DNA of 64,000 bases from assembly GCF_029543155.1 (NCBI RefSeq), contig NZ_JARQXA010000001.1, positions 1,054,001 to 1,118,000 on the forward strand. Reading direction: 5' to 3'. The number at the start of each line of letters is the position of its first letter. Within the stretch, counting starts at the first letter, position 1. The notes under the pieces were generated by a model that had not been told where the DNA came from, did not search any database, and saw only the letters and a program-made list of their open reading frames with translations. Of this stretch, positions 17,511-26,206 are shown one piece after another. This DNA is from Sphingomonas sp. HITSZ_GF. GTDB taxonomy: Bacteria; Pseudomonadota; Alphaproteobacteria; Sphingomonadales; Sphingomonadaceae. Position numbers and translations under genes: made by a program.

Positions 17511-18895
17511 GCCGCTTCTCCCTTGCTCCACTGCGCGGTGAACTCGCGCTCGGAATAGGCGAGATACTCGGCGAGGATGCGCGCCTCGTCGTCGAGAAAC
17601 AACTGATCTGCCAGCCCGCTCACCAGCCGCGGCAGGGCATGCTTCAGCCCCGACAATGCCGCCGCAGACAGTCCCATGCTGATCAGCGCCGAATAGTTGA
17701 AGGCGAACAGGCCGTGCAGCGCGGCGGCGCCTTCCGACGTGCGCGGCTGGAACTGGAAGGCCGGACCGAGATAGGGATGCGCATCGAGCACGGGCATCGG
17801 ATCGGGCGCGGCGAACCGGTCGCCCCAGCGCGCGATCTCGCCCTGCACTTCGGCGAGTTCGGGGCGCAGCGCCGGATCGGTGACCAGCCCGGTCGACAGC
17901 ACCAGGAAATCATAGGTGAAGCAGCCGTTCGGCGTGGTGACGACCACGCCCTCGCCCGTTTCCTCGACGGACAGCCACGGGCTGCCGGTGTGCAGCGCAA
18001 AGCCCGGATGCGCCGCTGCCCGCTCGAACATATCGACCGTCGGCGGCTGGTTGCGCTCGAAGAAGCTGCGCATCACCTCGTACTTGGCGGCATCGTCCAG
18101 CGCCGGGTAGCGCGGGATCATCCCCGATGCCTCCATGAAGCGGATCGGATTGACCTCCGGCAGCGCGTCGCGGCGAACATGCACCTCGACCGCCGCTGCG
18201 CCCGCCTCCAGTGCGGTGCCCGCATTGTCGAACGCAGACGCGCCGCCGCCCAGGATCGCGATCCGCTTGCCGGCGAGCGCGTCATAGTCGATCGCCTCCG
18301 ACGTATGCGCGAAGCGGTGCGCGGGCAGCGCCCTGACGAAATCGGGCGTGTGCCAATGGCCGCCGCCCTGGATGCCGGTCGCCAGCACCACCTTGCGCGC
18401 GGCCAGCACTTCGCCGCCCGCCAGATGCAGGCGAAAGCCGCCGCCGATCGGCTCGATCCGCTCGAGCTTCGCGTCGTTGCGCACCGGCAGCTTCAGCGCG
18501 GCGCGGAACCAGCGCAGATAGGCCATCCATTCGCGCCGCGGGATCTTGCCGAGCGCCGCCCAGCCCGCCTCGCCATGCTGCGCCTCCCACCAGGCGCGGA
18601 AGGTTAGCGACGGCACGCCATGCTCGATCCCGATCAGATGCTTGGGCGTGCGCAGCGTCGCCATGCGTGCATAGGTGTCCCACGGCCCCTCGTAGCCCGC
18701 CGGATTCTCATCGATGACCAGAATATTGCCGATCCGCTCGCGCATCAGCCCGAAGGCCGCGCCGAGCCCGGATTGCCCGCCGCCGACGATCACCACGTCA
18801 TATTCGCCGTCGCGCGGCTTGAGCCAGTTCGCCTCGCCGAAATTCAGGCAGGCCAGGTCGTGCGCCAGGCGCGTCTCAAGGGAAGCCAGCGTCAT
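17507..18895 (-). CDS. FAD/NAD(P)-dependent monooxygenase-like protein, candidate urate hydroxylase
   Basis: 462 aa with two Rossmann dinucleotide sites: [16 protein letters not shown] near 34-49 (FAD) and [16 protein letters not shown] near 211-226 (NADPH), as in NAD(P)/FAD flavoprotein monooxygenases. It is not of the UOX, PuuD or HpxO families. It lies between uraD and uraH, overlapping uraH by 4 nt, which is the position of the urate-oxidising enzyme in a purine operon, and no other uricase is present. A distinct FAD-dependent urate hydroxylase called HpyO has been described from Xanthomonas, as I recall it, and this may be its counterpart. The flavoprotein class is clear; the substrate is inferred. 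Confidence 0.8.
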   Translation of the reverse strand: MTLASLETRLAHDLACLNFGEANWLKPRDGEYDVVIVGGGQSGLGAAFGLMRERIGNILVIDENPAGYEGPWDTYARMATLRTPKHLIGIEHGVPSLTFRAWWEAQHGEAGWAALGKIPRREWMAYLRWFRAALKLPVRNDAKLERIEPIGGGFRLHLAGGEVLAARKVVLATGIQGGGHWHTPDFVRALPAHRFAHTSEAIDYDALAGKRIAILGGGASAFDNAGTALEAGAAAVEVHVRRDALPEVNPIRFMEASGMIPRYPALDDAAKYEVMRSFFERNQPPTVDMFERAAAHPGFALHTGSPWLSVEETGEGVVVTTPNGCFTYDFLVLSTGLVTDPALRPELAEVQGEIARWGDRFAAPDPMPVLDAHPYLGPAFQFQPRTSEGAAALHGLFAFNYSALISMGLSAAALSGLKHALPRLVSGLADQLFLDDEARILAEYLAYSEREFTAQWSKGEAA

Positions 18896-18907
18896 CGCAC
18901 CATCTCC

Positions 18908-18987
18908 GTCATCCCGGCGAAAGCCGGGATCTCAGGCGAAGGCGCCCAGCAGGAGCCGCACGAGATCCCGACCTTCGTCGGGATGAC
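18908..18987. repeat. Paired-hairpin intergenic repeat (type ATCCCGG), empty
   Basis: Two inverted arms of 26 nt, 18908-18933 and 18962-18987, each itself a hairpin (ATCCCGGCGAAAGCCGGGAT and ATCCCGACCTTCGTCGGGAT). The arms differ at a few positions. In the right arm the change to GA in one half of the stem is matched by TC in the other, so pairing is kept. The core between arms is 28 nt and noncoding. It fills the gap between uraD and the flavoprotein gene and may fold in mRNA. Confidence 0.85.
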
Positions 18988-18998
18988 GGTTTGGGCCT

Positions 18999-19439
18999 TC
19001 ATGCCGCCTGCTCCAGCCGCAACCGGACGATCTCGCCGATCTGCGCGATCGCAGTGGCGATCTCGGCCTCACGGCCATTCTCCAGCCGCCGCTCCATCGC
19101 GGCGAGGATGCCGGCCTTGTCGGTCAGCCGCACGCAGATGATGAAGGGGAAGTCGAACCGGGCGCGATAGGCGGCGTTGAGCGCGTGGAAGCGATCGAAC
19201 TCCGCCTGGGTCAGGCGATCGAGGCCGGCGCTGGCCTGTTCCGCCGCGCTCGCTTCGGTAAGCGTGCCGTCCACCGCTGCCTTGCCCGCCAGCTCGGGAT
19301 GCGCGCGGATCAGCGCAAGCTGCTCGCCCTGCGTCGCGGCATGCACCACCGCCATCAGATCGGCATGACGATCGCCCGAGGACGGCGCCGCATCGGCGCG
19401 CGCCTCGACCCAGGGGGAATGTTCGAACAAGGCCGTCAA
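18999..19439 (-). CDS. uraD: 2-oxo-4-hydroxy-4-carboxy-5-ureidoimidazoline (OHCU) decarboxylase
   Basis: 146 aa. Converts OHCU to S-allantoin. Family features are FEHSPWVEARADAAP, LIRAHPELAGKAA, the segment SAGLDRLTQAEFDRFHALNA (a conserved core of the family) and FPFIICVR. The start is a TTG at 19439 overlapping the hpxZ stop (TTGA); the family usually has about ten more N-terminal residues, so the protein is slightly short. It belongs to the same run of overlapping purine genes. Confidence 0.92.
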   Translation of the reverse strand: MTALFEHSPWVEARADAAPSSGDRHADLMAVVHAATQGEQLALIRAHPELAGKAAVDGTLTEASAAEQASAGLDRLTQAEFDRFHALNAAYRARFDFPFIICVRLTDKAGILAAMERRLENGREAEIATAIAQIGEIVRLRLEQAA

Positions 19440-19816
19440 TGCGTATTGCCCTCCAGGCTGACATGCGCGGAAACCACCTTCCAGCCATCGGCGAAGCGGA
19501 CCCAGGACTGGGTCTGCCGGCCGCGGCGGTCCGATCCCTCGCGGAAGAATTCGGCGTCGGCGGTGGCGAAATTGTCGCCATAGACGGTGATCGCCACGCG
19601 CCCGAGCCTGCGCTGTGGCGAGCCGCCCCGCCCTTTTCGAAATTCGCGGATCGCCTCGATCCCGTAGAGCACTTCGCCCACGCCGTAGCGATTGGTCGTC
19701 GGCGCATCGTGGAACAACCGGTCCATCGCCGCGACGTCGTCGGCCATCAGCGCGCGCTCATATTCCTCGAAGGCCGCCCTGACTTCGGCCAGCGCCACCG
19801 GATCGTCGATCGTCAT
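19436..19816 (-). CDS. hpxZ: HpxZ-like (AtzH/DUF3225, NTF2-fold) protein of oxalurate catabolism
   Basis: 126 aa, a small NTF2-like alpha+beta barrel. AFEEYERALMADDVAAMDRL and NRYGVGEVLYGIEAIREFRK are typical of the DUF3225/AtzH group. In Klebsiella the hpxWXYZ genes are needed to use oxalurate, the product of ureidoglycine transamination; the other three members are also here. The start overlaps the puuE stop by 4 nt and the end overlaps uraD. Its precise biochemical role is not established. Confidence 0.85.
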   Translation of the reverse strand: MTIDDPVALAEVRAAFEEYERALMADDVAAMDRLFHDAPTTNRYGVGEVLYGIEAIREFRKGRGGSPQRRLGRVAITVYGDNFATADAEFFREGSDRRGRQTQSWVRFADGWKVVSAHVSLEGNTH

Positions 19817-20679
19817 AGCGGGTGCACTTCCTGCCAGTGGCGCGCGATGTCGATCCGCCGCGCGATCCAGGCATCGCCGCTCGCCAGCACATGATCGAGG
19901 AAGCGTGCCACCGCTCGCGCCCGCGCCGGCCGCCCGGCGATCCGGCCGTGCAGGCCGATCGACATCATACGCCCGCCTTCCTCGCGCAGCTGGTCGAAGG
20001 TACCCTGCAGATAGCGGAAGAACTGGTCGGGCTCGGTGAAGCCGTTGACCGCGACGAACTTCATGTCGTTGGCGTCGAGGCTGTAGGGCACGATTAGCTG
20101 GCCCTGGTCGTAATAGGGCAGATCGTCGGCATAGCTGTCCGCATCATAGACGAATCCGCCCTCCTCGCGGACCAGCCGCGCGGTGTTGGGCGAGGTACGG
20201 CCCAGGTACCAGCCGAGCGGCCGGCTGCCGGTCAGGCGGGTGTGGATCTCGATGGCCTTCGCGATGTGCGCGCGCTCCACCTCTTCCGCCACATATTGAT
20301 AGTCGATCCAGCGATAGCCGTGGCTGGCGATCTCCCAGTCCGCGGCGAGCATCGCCGCGACCGCTTCGGGATGCATCTCCATCGCCGCAGCGACGCCGAA
20401 CACGGTGACGGGAACGCCGCGCTCGGTGAACAGCCGGTGCAACCGCCAAAAGCCCGCACGGCTGCCATATTCGTAGAGGCTCTCCATCGCCATCGCGCGC
20501 GCCGGATGGCTGGCAGCGCCGACCATGTCGGACAGGAACGCCTCGCTGGCCTTGTCGCCGTTGAGGACGCTGTTCTCGGCGCCCTCCTCGTAATTGATCA
20601 CGAACTGCACCGCGACCCGCGCGCTGCCCGGCCATTGGGCGGCGGGCGGAGTGGCGCCATAGCCGATCAGGTCTCTCAT
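19813..20679 (-). CDS. puuE: Allantoinase PuuE (polysaccharide-deacetylase fold)
   Basis: 288 aa. Hydrolyses allantoin to allantoate by the PuuE route, unrelated to the amidohydrolase-type AllB. Family segments include RDLIGYGATPPAAQWPGSAR, VAVQFVINYEEGAENSVLNG, EIASHGYRWIDYQ (metal-binding His) and GWYLGRTSPNTARLVREEGG. Close to the normal length of about 300 aa. A paired-hairpin repeat separates it from pucG. It overlaps hpxZ by 4 nt. Confidence 0.94.
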   Translation of the reverse strand: MRDLIGYGATPPAAQWPGSARVAVQFVINYEEGAENSVLNGDKASEAFLSDMVGAASHPARAMAMESLYEYGSRAGFWRLHRLFTERGVPVTVFGVAAAMEMHPEAVAAMLAADWEIASHGYRWIDYQYVAEEVERAHIAKAIEIHTRLTGSRPLGWYLGRTSPNTARLVREEGGFVYDADSYADDLPYYDQGQLIVPYSLDANDMKFVAVNGFTEPDQFFRYLQGTFDQLREEGGRMMSIGLHGRIAGRPARARAVARFLDHVLASGDAWIARRIDIARHWQEVHPL

Positions 20680-20680
20680 C

Positions 20681-20788
20681 AGCCCCTCCCCTTCAGGGGA
20701 GGGGTTGGGGTGGGGCAGTGCCGCCTATTGTGGCCTCGGTGAGACTGACAGGCCCCACCCCAAACCCCTCCCCTGAAGGGGAGGGGCT
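20681..20788. repeat. Paired-hairpin intergenic repeat (type CCCCTCCCCTTCAGGGG), empty
   Basis: Inverted arms at 20681-20716 and 20752-20788. Each arm starts with the hairpin CCCCTCCCCTTCAGGGGAGG and continues with TTGGGGTGGGGC or its complement. The ~35-nt core is noncoding. It lies in the 127-nt gap between puuE and pucG in an otherwise overlapping operon, so it may affect message stability or partial termination. Confidence 0.88.
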
Positions 20789-20806
20789 TAAGAAATAAAG
20801 CCTCGC

Positions 20807-22033
20807 TCATCCCCAAGCCTCCAGCGCGGCATCGACGCCGGCGCCCGCCGGGCAGGCATAGCCCTCCGCCCGCAGCACCGCCTCGAGCGCGCCGAGCGTG
20901 ATCAGCACCTTGTGCTTGCGGGCATTGTATCCCATCGCGCCGATCCGCCAGACCTTGCCGGCGAGCGGGCCGAAGGCGGTGCCGATCTCGATCTCGAAAT
21001 CCTCGCGCATCCGCCGACGCACCGCTTCGCCGTCCACGCCCGCGGGAATCGCGATCGCTGTCACGTTGGTCATGCGGGTGCGGTCGTCGCCGAACACGGT
21101 CAGCCCCAGGGCGCGGGCGCCCGCAACCACCGCGCGGCCGGCTGCCGCATGGCGTGCGTAGCGCGCCTCCAGGCCCTCGCCGAGCACGACCCGGGCGCAT
21201 TCGCGCGCGCCATAAAGCATCGTCGTCGCTTCGGTGTGGTGATTAAGCCGCTTCTCGGACCAATAGTCCATCACCATCGCGAGATCGAAATAGTTGGAGC
21301 CGATCCGCACGCCATTGGCATTGACCAGATCGTCGCGGGCGATCCCGGCCTCGACATGCCGGCGCGCGAAGATGTGCTGCGCGGCTGCATCGGAGACCGT
21401 GATCGGCGACGAGCCCGAAGGCCCGCCCAGGCATTTCTGCAATCCACCGGTGACGACATCGACGCCCCAGCGATCGGCGGCGATCTCCATGCCGCCGATC
21501 GTCGCGGTGGCATCGACATAGGACAGCGCGCCCGCCGCGCGGCACAGGTCGCCCAACCCCTCGAGCGGCTGCGCCATCGTCGTCGAAGTATCGCCGTGCA
21601 CACAGGCGACGACCTTCGGTCCGGTCCGCGCGATCGCATCGGCGATCTGGTCCATCGGCACGGTCTCGCCCCAAGGGACCGACAGCATCTCCACCTTGGC
21701 ACCGATCCGCTCGCCGATCTCGCGCAGCAGCAGCCCGAAGCGGCCGAAGTCGATCACCAGCATCGTGTCGCCGGGCGCGACCAGGCTGACCAGCGCCGCC
21801 TCGATCCCCGCACGCGCGGTGCCGTCGATCAGGAAGGTCCAGCGGTTCTCCGTCCCGAAGATCGGGCGGTAGAGCGCCATGACCTGCTCCATATAGCCGG
21901 TCATCTCCGGATCGAACTGGCCGAGCAGATCGGCCGACATGGCACGCAGCACGCGCGGATGCGCATTGACCGGGCCGGGGCCCATCAGCAGGCGCTGCGG
22001 GGGGTCGATCTCGCCGAAGAAATCGGGGGTCAC
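20807..22033 (-). CDS. pucG: (S)-ureidoglycine--glyoxylate transaminase
   Basis: 408 aa, class V PLP-dependent aminotransferase. RLLMGPGPVNAHPRVLRAMS is the family start, YVDATATIGGMEI lies in the PLP pocket and GGLQKCLGGPSG carries the Schiff-base Lys. In purine degradation PucG transfers the amino group of ureidoglycine to glyoxylate, giving oxalurate and glycine. The presence of hpxWXYZ to use oxalurate in the same cluster supports this over serine- or alanine-glyoxylate transaminase. Start is a GTG overlapping the allC stop (GTGA). Confidence 0.88.
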   Translation of the reverse strand: MTPDFFGEIDPPQRLLMGPGPVNAHPRVLRAMSADLLGQFDPEMTGYMEQVMALYRPIFGTENRWTFLIDGTARAGIEAALVSLVAPGDTMLVIDFGRFGLLLREIGERIGAKVEMLSVPWGETVPMDQIADAIARTGPKVVACVHGDTSTTMAQPLEGLGDLCRAAGALSYVDATATIGGMEIAADRWGVDVVTGGLQKCLGGPSGSSPITVSDAAAQHIFARRHVEAGIARDDLVNANGVRIGSNYFDLAMVMDYWSEKRLNHHTEATTMLYGARECARVVLGEGLEARYARHAAAGRAVVAGARALGLTVFGDDRTRMTNVTAIAIPAGVDGEAVRRRMREDFEIEIGTAFGPLAGKVWRIGAMGYNARKHKVLITLGALEAVLRAEGYACPAGAGVDAALEAWG

Positions 22034-23259
22034 AGGCTCTCTCCAAGTCGTTCGATGAAGCCGAGCATGGCCCGCAGCGCGGTGTCCGCGTCTTCCGGCT
22101 CCACCTGCTCGGCGGGGTTGTGGCTGATGCCGTCCTTGCAGCGCAGGAAGAGCATCGCAGTCGGGCAGAGCGCAGCCATGATCATCGCGTCATGCCCCGC
22201 GCCGCTGACCAGGCGGAAGGGCGCGACGCCCTGCGCGGCAACCGATGCTTCGAGCAGGTCGGTCAGGGCAGGATCGCAGGGCGACGCGGCAAGGTCGTTG
22301 GTCTGCTGTGCGTCAAGATCGAGCCCGCGTCGCGTCGCGATGTCGGCGATCGTGTTCAGGATCACGCGCGCCGCGCCATCGCGCTTCGACTGGCGGCCCG
22401 ATCTCACGTCGATGGTGAACGCGGCCCGACCGGGAATCACGTTGGGTGCGTCCGGCGCAACCTGTATCCTCCCCACCGTCGCAACCAGGTCGGATGAATC
22501 GCTGCGCGCGATCCGCTCGATAGCCAGCAGCATCTCCGCCGCCCCCGCCAGCGCGTCGCGGCGCAACGGCATCGTGGTGGTTCCCGCATGACCGGCAGTC
22601 CCTTCCACCGTCACCACATAGCGAAGCTGCGCGGCGATCCCGGTGACCACGCCGATGGGCAGCCCCTCGGCCTCCAGCACCGGCCCCTGCTCGATATGCG
22701 CCTCGAGATAGGCCAACGCACCGCCATGTTTCGCCTCGGCGAAGCGCAGGTCGGAAAGCTCGAACGGCGCCAGCGCCTCGTCCAGCGACACGCCCTTCGC
22801 ATCGCTTACCTCGAGCGCCCTGGGATCGAGCGTGCCCGCCACCGCCCGGCTGGTCAGCATCGCCGCCGGAAAGCGCGAGCCTTCCTCGTCGCCGAACGCA
22901 TAGATTTCGATCGGAAAGGGCGCGCGCTTGCCCGCCGCGTGCAGCGCCGCCACGGCCTCGATCCCCAGCATCACGCCGAGCGGGCCGTCATATCGACCGG
23001 CGTCCTTCACGCTGTCGATATGGCTGCCGATGATCAGCGGCGGCCCGTCGCGCCAGCCCTCGTAGCGGCCGATCAGGTTGCACGCCGCATCGGTGCGCGT
23101 GGTCATCCCGGCTTCCTGCATCCAGCCGGCGATCGCGCGCTGGGCGGCAGCATAGGCGGGAGTGAGATAAGCGCGGAACAGCATGTCTGGCGCGTCGCTG
23201 TACGGCGCCACGCCCAGTTCGTTGCAGCGCGCGACGGCGCGATGGCCACCCGTCACCAT
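22030..23259 (-). CDS. allC: Allantoate amidohydrolase (M20/hydantoinase-carbamoylase family)
   Basis: 409 aa. Converts allantoate to ureidoglycine plus CO2 and ammonia. The two-metal site residues are visible: IIGSHIDSVKDAGRYDGPLG, FGDEEGSRF, LEAHIEQGPVLE and, near the C-terminus, GAGHDAM and ISHNPAE. The GTAGHAGTTTMPLRRDAL segment is the dimerisation domain insert of this family. It overlaps hpxW upstream and pucG downstream, and catalyses the step between PuuE and PucG. Confidence 0.92.
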   Translation of the reverse strand: MVTGGHRAVARCNELGVAPYSDAPDMLFRAYLTPAYAAAQRAIAGWMQEAGMTTRTDAACNLIGRYEGWRDGPPLIIGSHIDSVKDAGRYDGPLGVMLGIEAVAALHAAGKRAPFPIEIYAFGDEEGSRFPAAMLTSRAVAGTLDPRALEVSDAKGVSLDEALAPFELSDLRFAEAKHGGALAYLEAHIEQGPVLEAEGLPIGVVTGIAAQLRYVVTVEGTAGHAGTTTMPLRRDALAGAAEMLLAIERIARSDSSDLVATVGRIQVAPDAPNVIPGRAAFTIDVRSGRQSKRDGAARVILNTIADIATRRGLDLDAQQTNDLAASPCDPALTDLLEASVAAQGVAPFRLVSGAGHDAMIMAALCPTAMLFLRCKDGISHNPAEQVEPEDADTALRAMLGFIERLGESL

Positions 23260-24815
23260 GCCGTCACCTGCCCGTCGCTGCGCGGATCGGTCGCGCCTTC
23301 GAGCATGCCGCCGGGATGCCGCACGATCGCCCCGGCATGGCCCATGGTCGAGGTAAACGGAGCGAGCAACTCGACGTCATGCCCGGCCGCGCGCAATTGG
23401 TCATAAAGCGCCGGCTCGAAGCGATCCTCGAGCTTGAGCGTAACGCTCTCCGCCCCCCAGGTCTTGCCGAGCAGCCAGCGCGGCCGCGTCACCGCTTCCT
23501 GCAGCGGCACTCCGCCCCAGGCGTAGCGGCTGAAGATCGCCGCCTGCGTCTGCGGCTGCCCCTCACCGCCCATCGTGCCATAGGCAATCACCCGCCCGTC
23601 GGCGAAGCGCGCCAGCGCGGGGTTGAGCGTATGGAATGGCTTGCGGCCGGGCTTGAGCGCGTTCCAGCCACGCTCGGCCAGCCGGAAGCTGCTCCCCCGG
23701 TTCTGCCAGGTGATGCCGGTGCGCGGCAGCACCAGCCCCGATCCGAACTCGAAATAGGTCGACTGGATGCAGCTCACCATCCGCCCGTCACCGTCGGCGG
23801 TCGCGAACCAGCAGGTGTCTCCCATCTGCGACGGCTGCGGCCAGGGCAGCGCCTTCGCCCTGTCGACCCGCGCCGCCATCGCATCGAGCGCCGCCGCGTC
23901 ATCGAGCAGCGCCTGGGGGCTGCGCGCCATATAGGCCGGGTCGCCCACCTCGGCATCGCGGTAGAGGAACGCCTGCTTGGTCGCCTCGATCAGCGCATGG
24001 ACATGGCCGAAGCTCTCCGGCGCGAACCGGCCGAGCCGCTCGGCGAGCGCAAGGATCAGCAGCGAGGCAGCACCCTGGGTGGGCGGCGCGCTGTTGTACA
24101 AGGTGATCCCGTCCAGCGCGACATGCAGCGGCTGCGGCGTCTCGGCGCGGTGCGCGGCAAGGTCGGCACCGGTGACCGGGCTGCCCAGCGCCGCAAGGTC
24201 GCGCGCGATATCGTCGGCCAGCGCGCCGCCATAGAAGCTGTCGAGCCCCTCTTCGGCGAGATGGCGCAGGGTCGCGCCAAGCGCCGGCTGCCGGAGGATG
24301 TCTCCCTCACCCATCCCGTCATAGGTCTTCGCCCAGTCGCCGGGCAGGTCGCGCAGCTCGGCGCCCTTGCTCGCGACGATCTCTGCCCCGCCGCGCGTCA
24401 CCGCCACGCCGCCCTCGGCATGGTGGATCGCCGGACGCAGCAGCCGCCCGAGCGGCAGCGTGCTGCCCTTCAGCGCCTCGGCCCAGGCCGAGATCGTACC
24501 CGCCACCGTGTTCGCCGCCAGCGGCCCGCGCGTCGGCACGGCGTCCATGCCGGCATAGAGCGACAGGTCGGCCGCCGCCGCGGCGCCGCCGCAGCCATGG
24601 ATGGCGCGCGTGCTGCCGTCGGGCTCGGCGATCAGCCAGAAGCCGTCGCCGCCGATACCGGTCATGTGCGGATAGACCACCGCCAGCGCCGCTGCGACCG
24701 CCACCGCCGCCTCGATCGCGGTGCCGCCGTCCTGCAGCACCTTGAGGCCGGCCTGCGATGCCAGATGGTGCGGCGCGGTCACCATGCCGCGAAGCGAACG
24801 AACCGAATGCAGCAT
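23253..24815 (-). CDS. hpxW: Gamma-glutamyltransferase-fold oxamate amidohydrolase HpxW
   Basis: 520 aa Ntn-hydrolase of the GGT superfamily. MVTAPHHLASQAGLKVLQDG and GIGGDGFWLIAE match the N-terminal half. The putative autoprocessing/nucleophilic Thr is Thr334 (QMGDTCWFATADGDGRMVS). GGT homologues in purine clusters that sit with hpxXYZ are HpxW, which releases ammonia from oxamate to give oxalate. No signal peptide is present, unlike periplasmic GGTs, which fits a cytosolic catabolic role. A glutathione-type activity cannot be excluded by sequence alone. Confidence 0.85.
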   Translation of the reverse strand: MLHSVRSLRGMVTAPHHLASQAGLKVLQDGGTAIEAAVAVAAALAVVYPHMTGIGGDGFWLIAEPDGSTRAIHGCGGAAAAADLSLYAGMDAVPTRGPLAANTVAGTISAWAEALKGSTLPLGRLLRPAIHHAEGGVAVTRGGAEIVASKGAELRDLPGDWAKTYDGMGEGDILRQPALGATLRHLAEEGLDSFYGGALADDIARDLAALGSPVTGADLAAHRAETPQPLHVALDGITLYNSAPPTQGAASLLILALAERLGRFAPESFGHVHALIEATKQAFLYRDAEVGDPAYMARSPQALLDDAAALDAMAARVDRAKALPWPQPSQMGDTCWFATADGDGRMVSCIQSTYFEFGSGLVLPRTGITWQNRGSSFRLAERGWNALKPGRKPFHTLNPALARFADGRVIAYGTMGGEGQPQTQAAIFSRYAWGGVPLQEAVTRPRWLLGKTWGAESVTLKLEDRFEPALYDQLRAAGHDVELLAPFTSTMGHAGAIVRHPGGMLEGATDPRSDGQVTAW

Positions 24816-24817
24816 GA

Positions 24818-26158
24818 TCAGCCCGCCGCCAGCCAGGCGAAGCGCACGACGAACAGCAGCGCCAGCACAAGCAGCAGCCAGTCCGTCCGGGTGATCTTGC
24901 CGCGGATCAGCTTGAGCACAGCATAGGCGGTGAGCCCGAACGCCAGGCCGTTGGCGATCGAGAAGGTCAGCGGGATCATCGCCACCGTCAGGAAGGCCGG
25001 GATCGCGATCTCGGGATCGTGCCAGTCGATGTCGAGCAAGGGTGCCATCATCAGCGCGCCGACCAGGATCAGCGCGGGCGCAGTGGCAGCGAGCGGCACG
25101 AGCTGGGCATAGGGCGCAACGAACATGGCGAGCAGGAACAGCACGCCGGTGACGATCGCGGTGATGCCGGTGCGGCCGCCCGCCTGCACGCCCGCTGCGC
25201 TCTCGACATAGGAAGTGACGGTGCTGGTCCCCGCCAGGCTGCCGAAGATCGTCGCGATCGAGTCGGTCAGCAGGATGCGGTTGAGGCCGGGCACCCTGCC
25301 CTGCGCGTCGATCAGCCCGGCGCGGCGGGTGACGCCCATCAACGTGCCGATATTGTCGAACAGGTCGACGAAGAGGAAGACGAACAGGATCTCGAACAGC
25401 CCCAGCCCATGGCTGCCCGACAGGCCGAAGACGCCAGCGAGGTCGAGGTGGAACGCCGTCTGCGAAATCACGGTGAGGTCATAGGGCTGCGGCGTGAAGT
25501 GCACCGCGCCGACCAGCCAGCCCGCCAGCGTCGTCGCCACGATGCCGATCAGGATCGCCGCGCGCACGCCCCAGGCAGTCAGCGCCGCGGTGAGCACCAG
25601 GCCGAACAGCGCCAGCGCCGCGCCGGATGTCTTCAGGTCGCCCAGCGCCACCGACGTCGCCGGATTGCTGACGACGATCCCGGCATTCTTCAGCCCGATG
25701 AAGCCGATGAACAGCCCGATCCCGCCTGCGACCGCGGCGAACAGGCTCGGCGGGATCGCCGCGATGATCAGCTGCCGGATGCCTGCGAAGGTCAGCAGCA
25801 GGAAGGCGACGCCCGAGATGAACACGCAGCCCAGCGCCACTTGCCAGGGCACCCCCATCGCGCCGACCACGGTGAAGGCGAAATAGGCGTTGAGCCCCAT
25901 GCCCGGCGCCAGCGCCAGCGGCACGTTCGCGCTCGCGCCCATCAGGATGCTGGCAAAGCCCGCCGCCAGGCAGGTCGCGGCCGCCACCGCGGCGATCGGC
26001 ATGCCCGTCGATCCCAGGATCGCGGGATTGACCAGCACGATATAGGCCATGGTGAGGAAGGTGGTCAGCCCGGCCAGCACTTCGGTGCGCAGGGTGCTCC
26101 CGCGGGCCTGCAGCGCGAAATGCCGCTCGAGCGCGCCCAGGGTTTCCTTCTCAGCCAA
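24818..26158 (-). CDS. Purine (guanine/hypoxanthine/xanthine) permease, AzgA/NCS2-like
   Basis: 446 aa, about 12 transmembrane helices. RTEVLAGLTTFLTMAYIVLV, PLALAPGMGLNAYFAFTVVG and FVFLFVDLFDNIGTLMGVTR are hallmark segments of the AzgA/PbuG branch of nucleobase transporters. Two TTG starts are possible; the one at 26158 is preferred because AGGGGAAGAG precedes it at good spacing, while that at 26191 lacks a site. It should bring the pathway substrate into the cell and is placed between hpxY and hpxW. Confidence 0.9.
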   Translation of the reverse strand: MAEKETLGALERHFALQARGSTLRTEVLAGLTTFLTMAYIVLVNPAILGSTGMPIAAVAAATCLAAGFASILMGASANVPLALAPGMGLNAYFAFTVVGAMGVPWQVALGCVFISGVAFLLLTFAGIRQLIIAAIPPSLFAAVAGGIGLFIGFIGLKNAGIVVSNPATSVALGDLKTSGAALALFGLVLTAALTAWGVRAAILIGIVATTLAGWLVGAVHFTPQPYDLTVISQTAFHLDLAGVFGLSGSHGLGLFEILFVFLFVDLFDNIGTLMGVTRRAGLIDAQGRVPGLNRILLTDSIATIFGSLAGTSTVTSYVESAAGVQAGGRTGITAIVTGVLFLLAMFVAPYAQLVPLAATAPALILVGALMMAPLLDIDWHDPEIAIPAFLTVAMIPLTFSIANGLAFGLTAYAVLKLIRGKITRTDWLLLVLALLFVVRFAWLAAG

Positions 26159-26206
26159 TCTCTTCCCCTTTCGCCCCGGCCAAACGTCCAAGCTGTAATA
26201 AAACCG

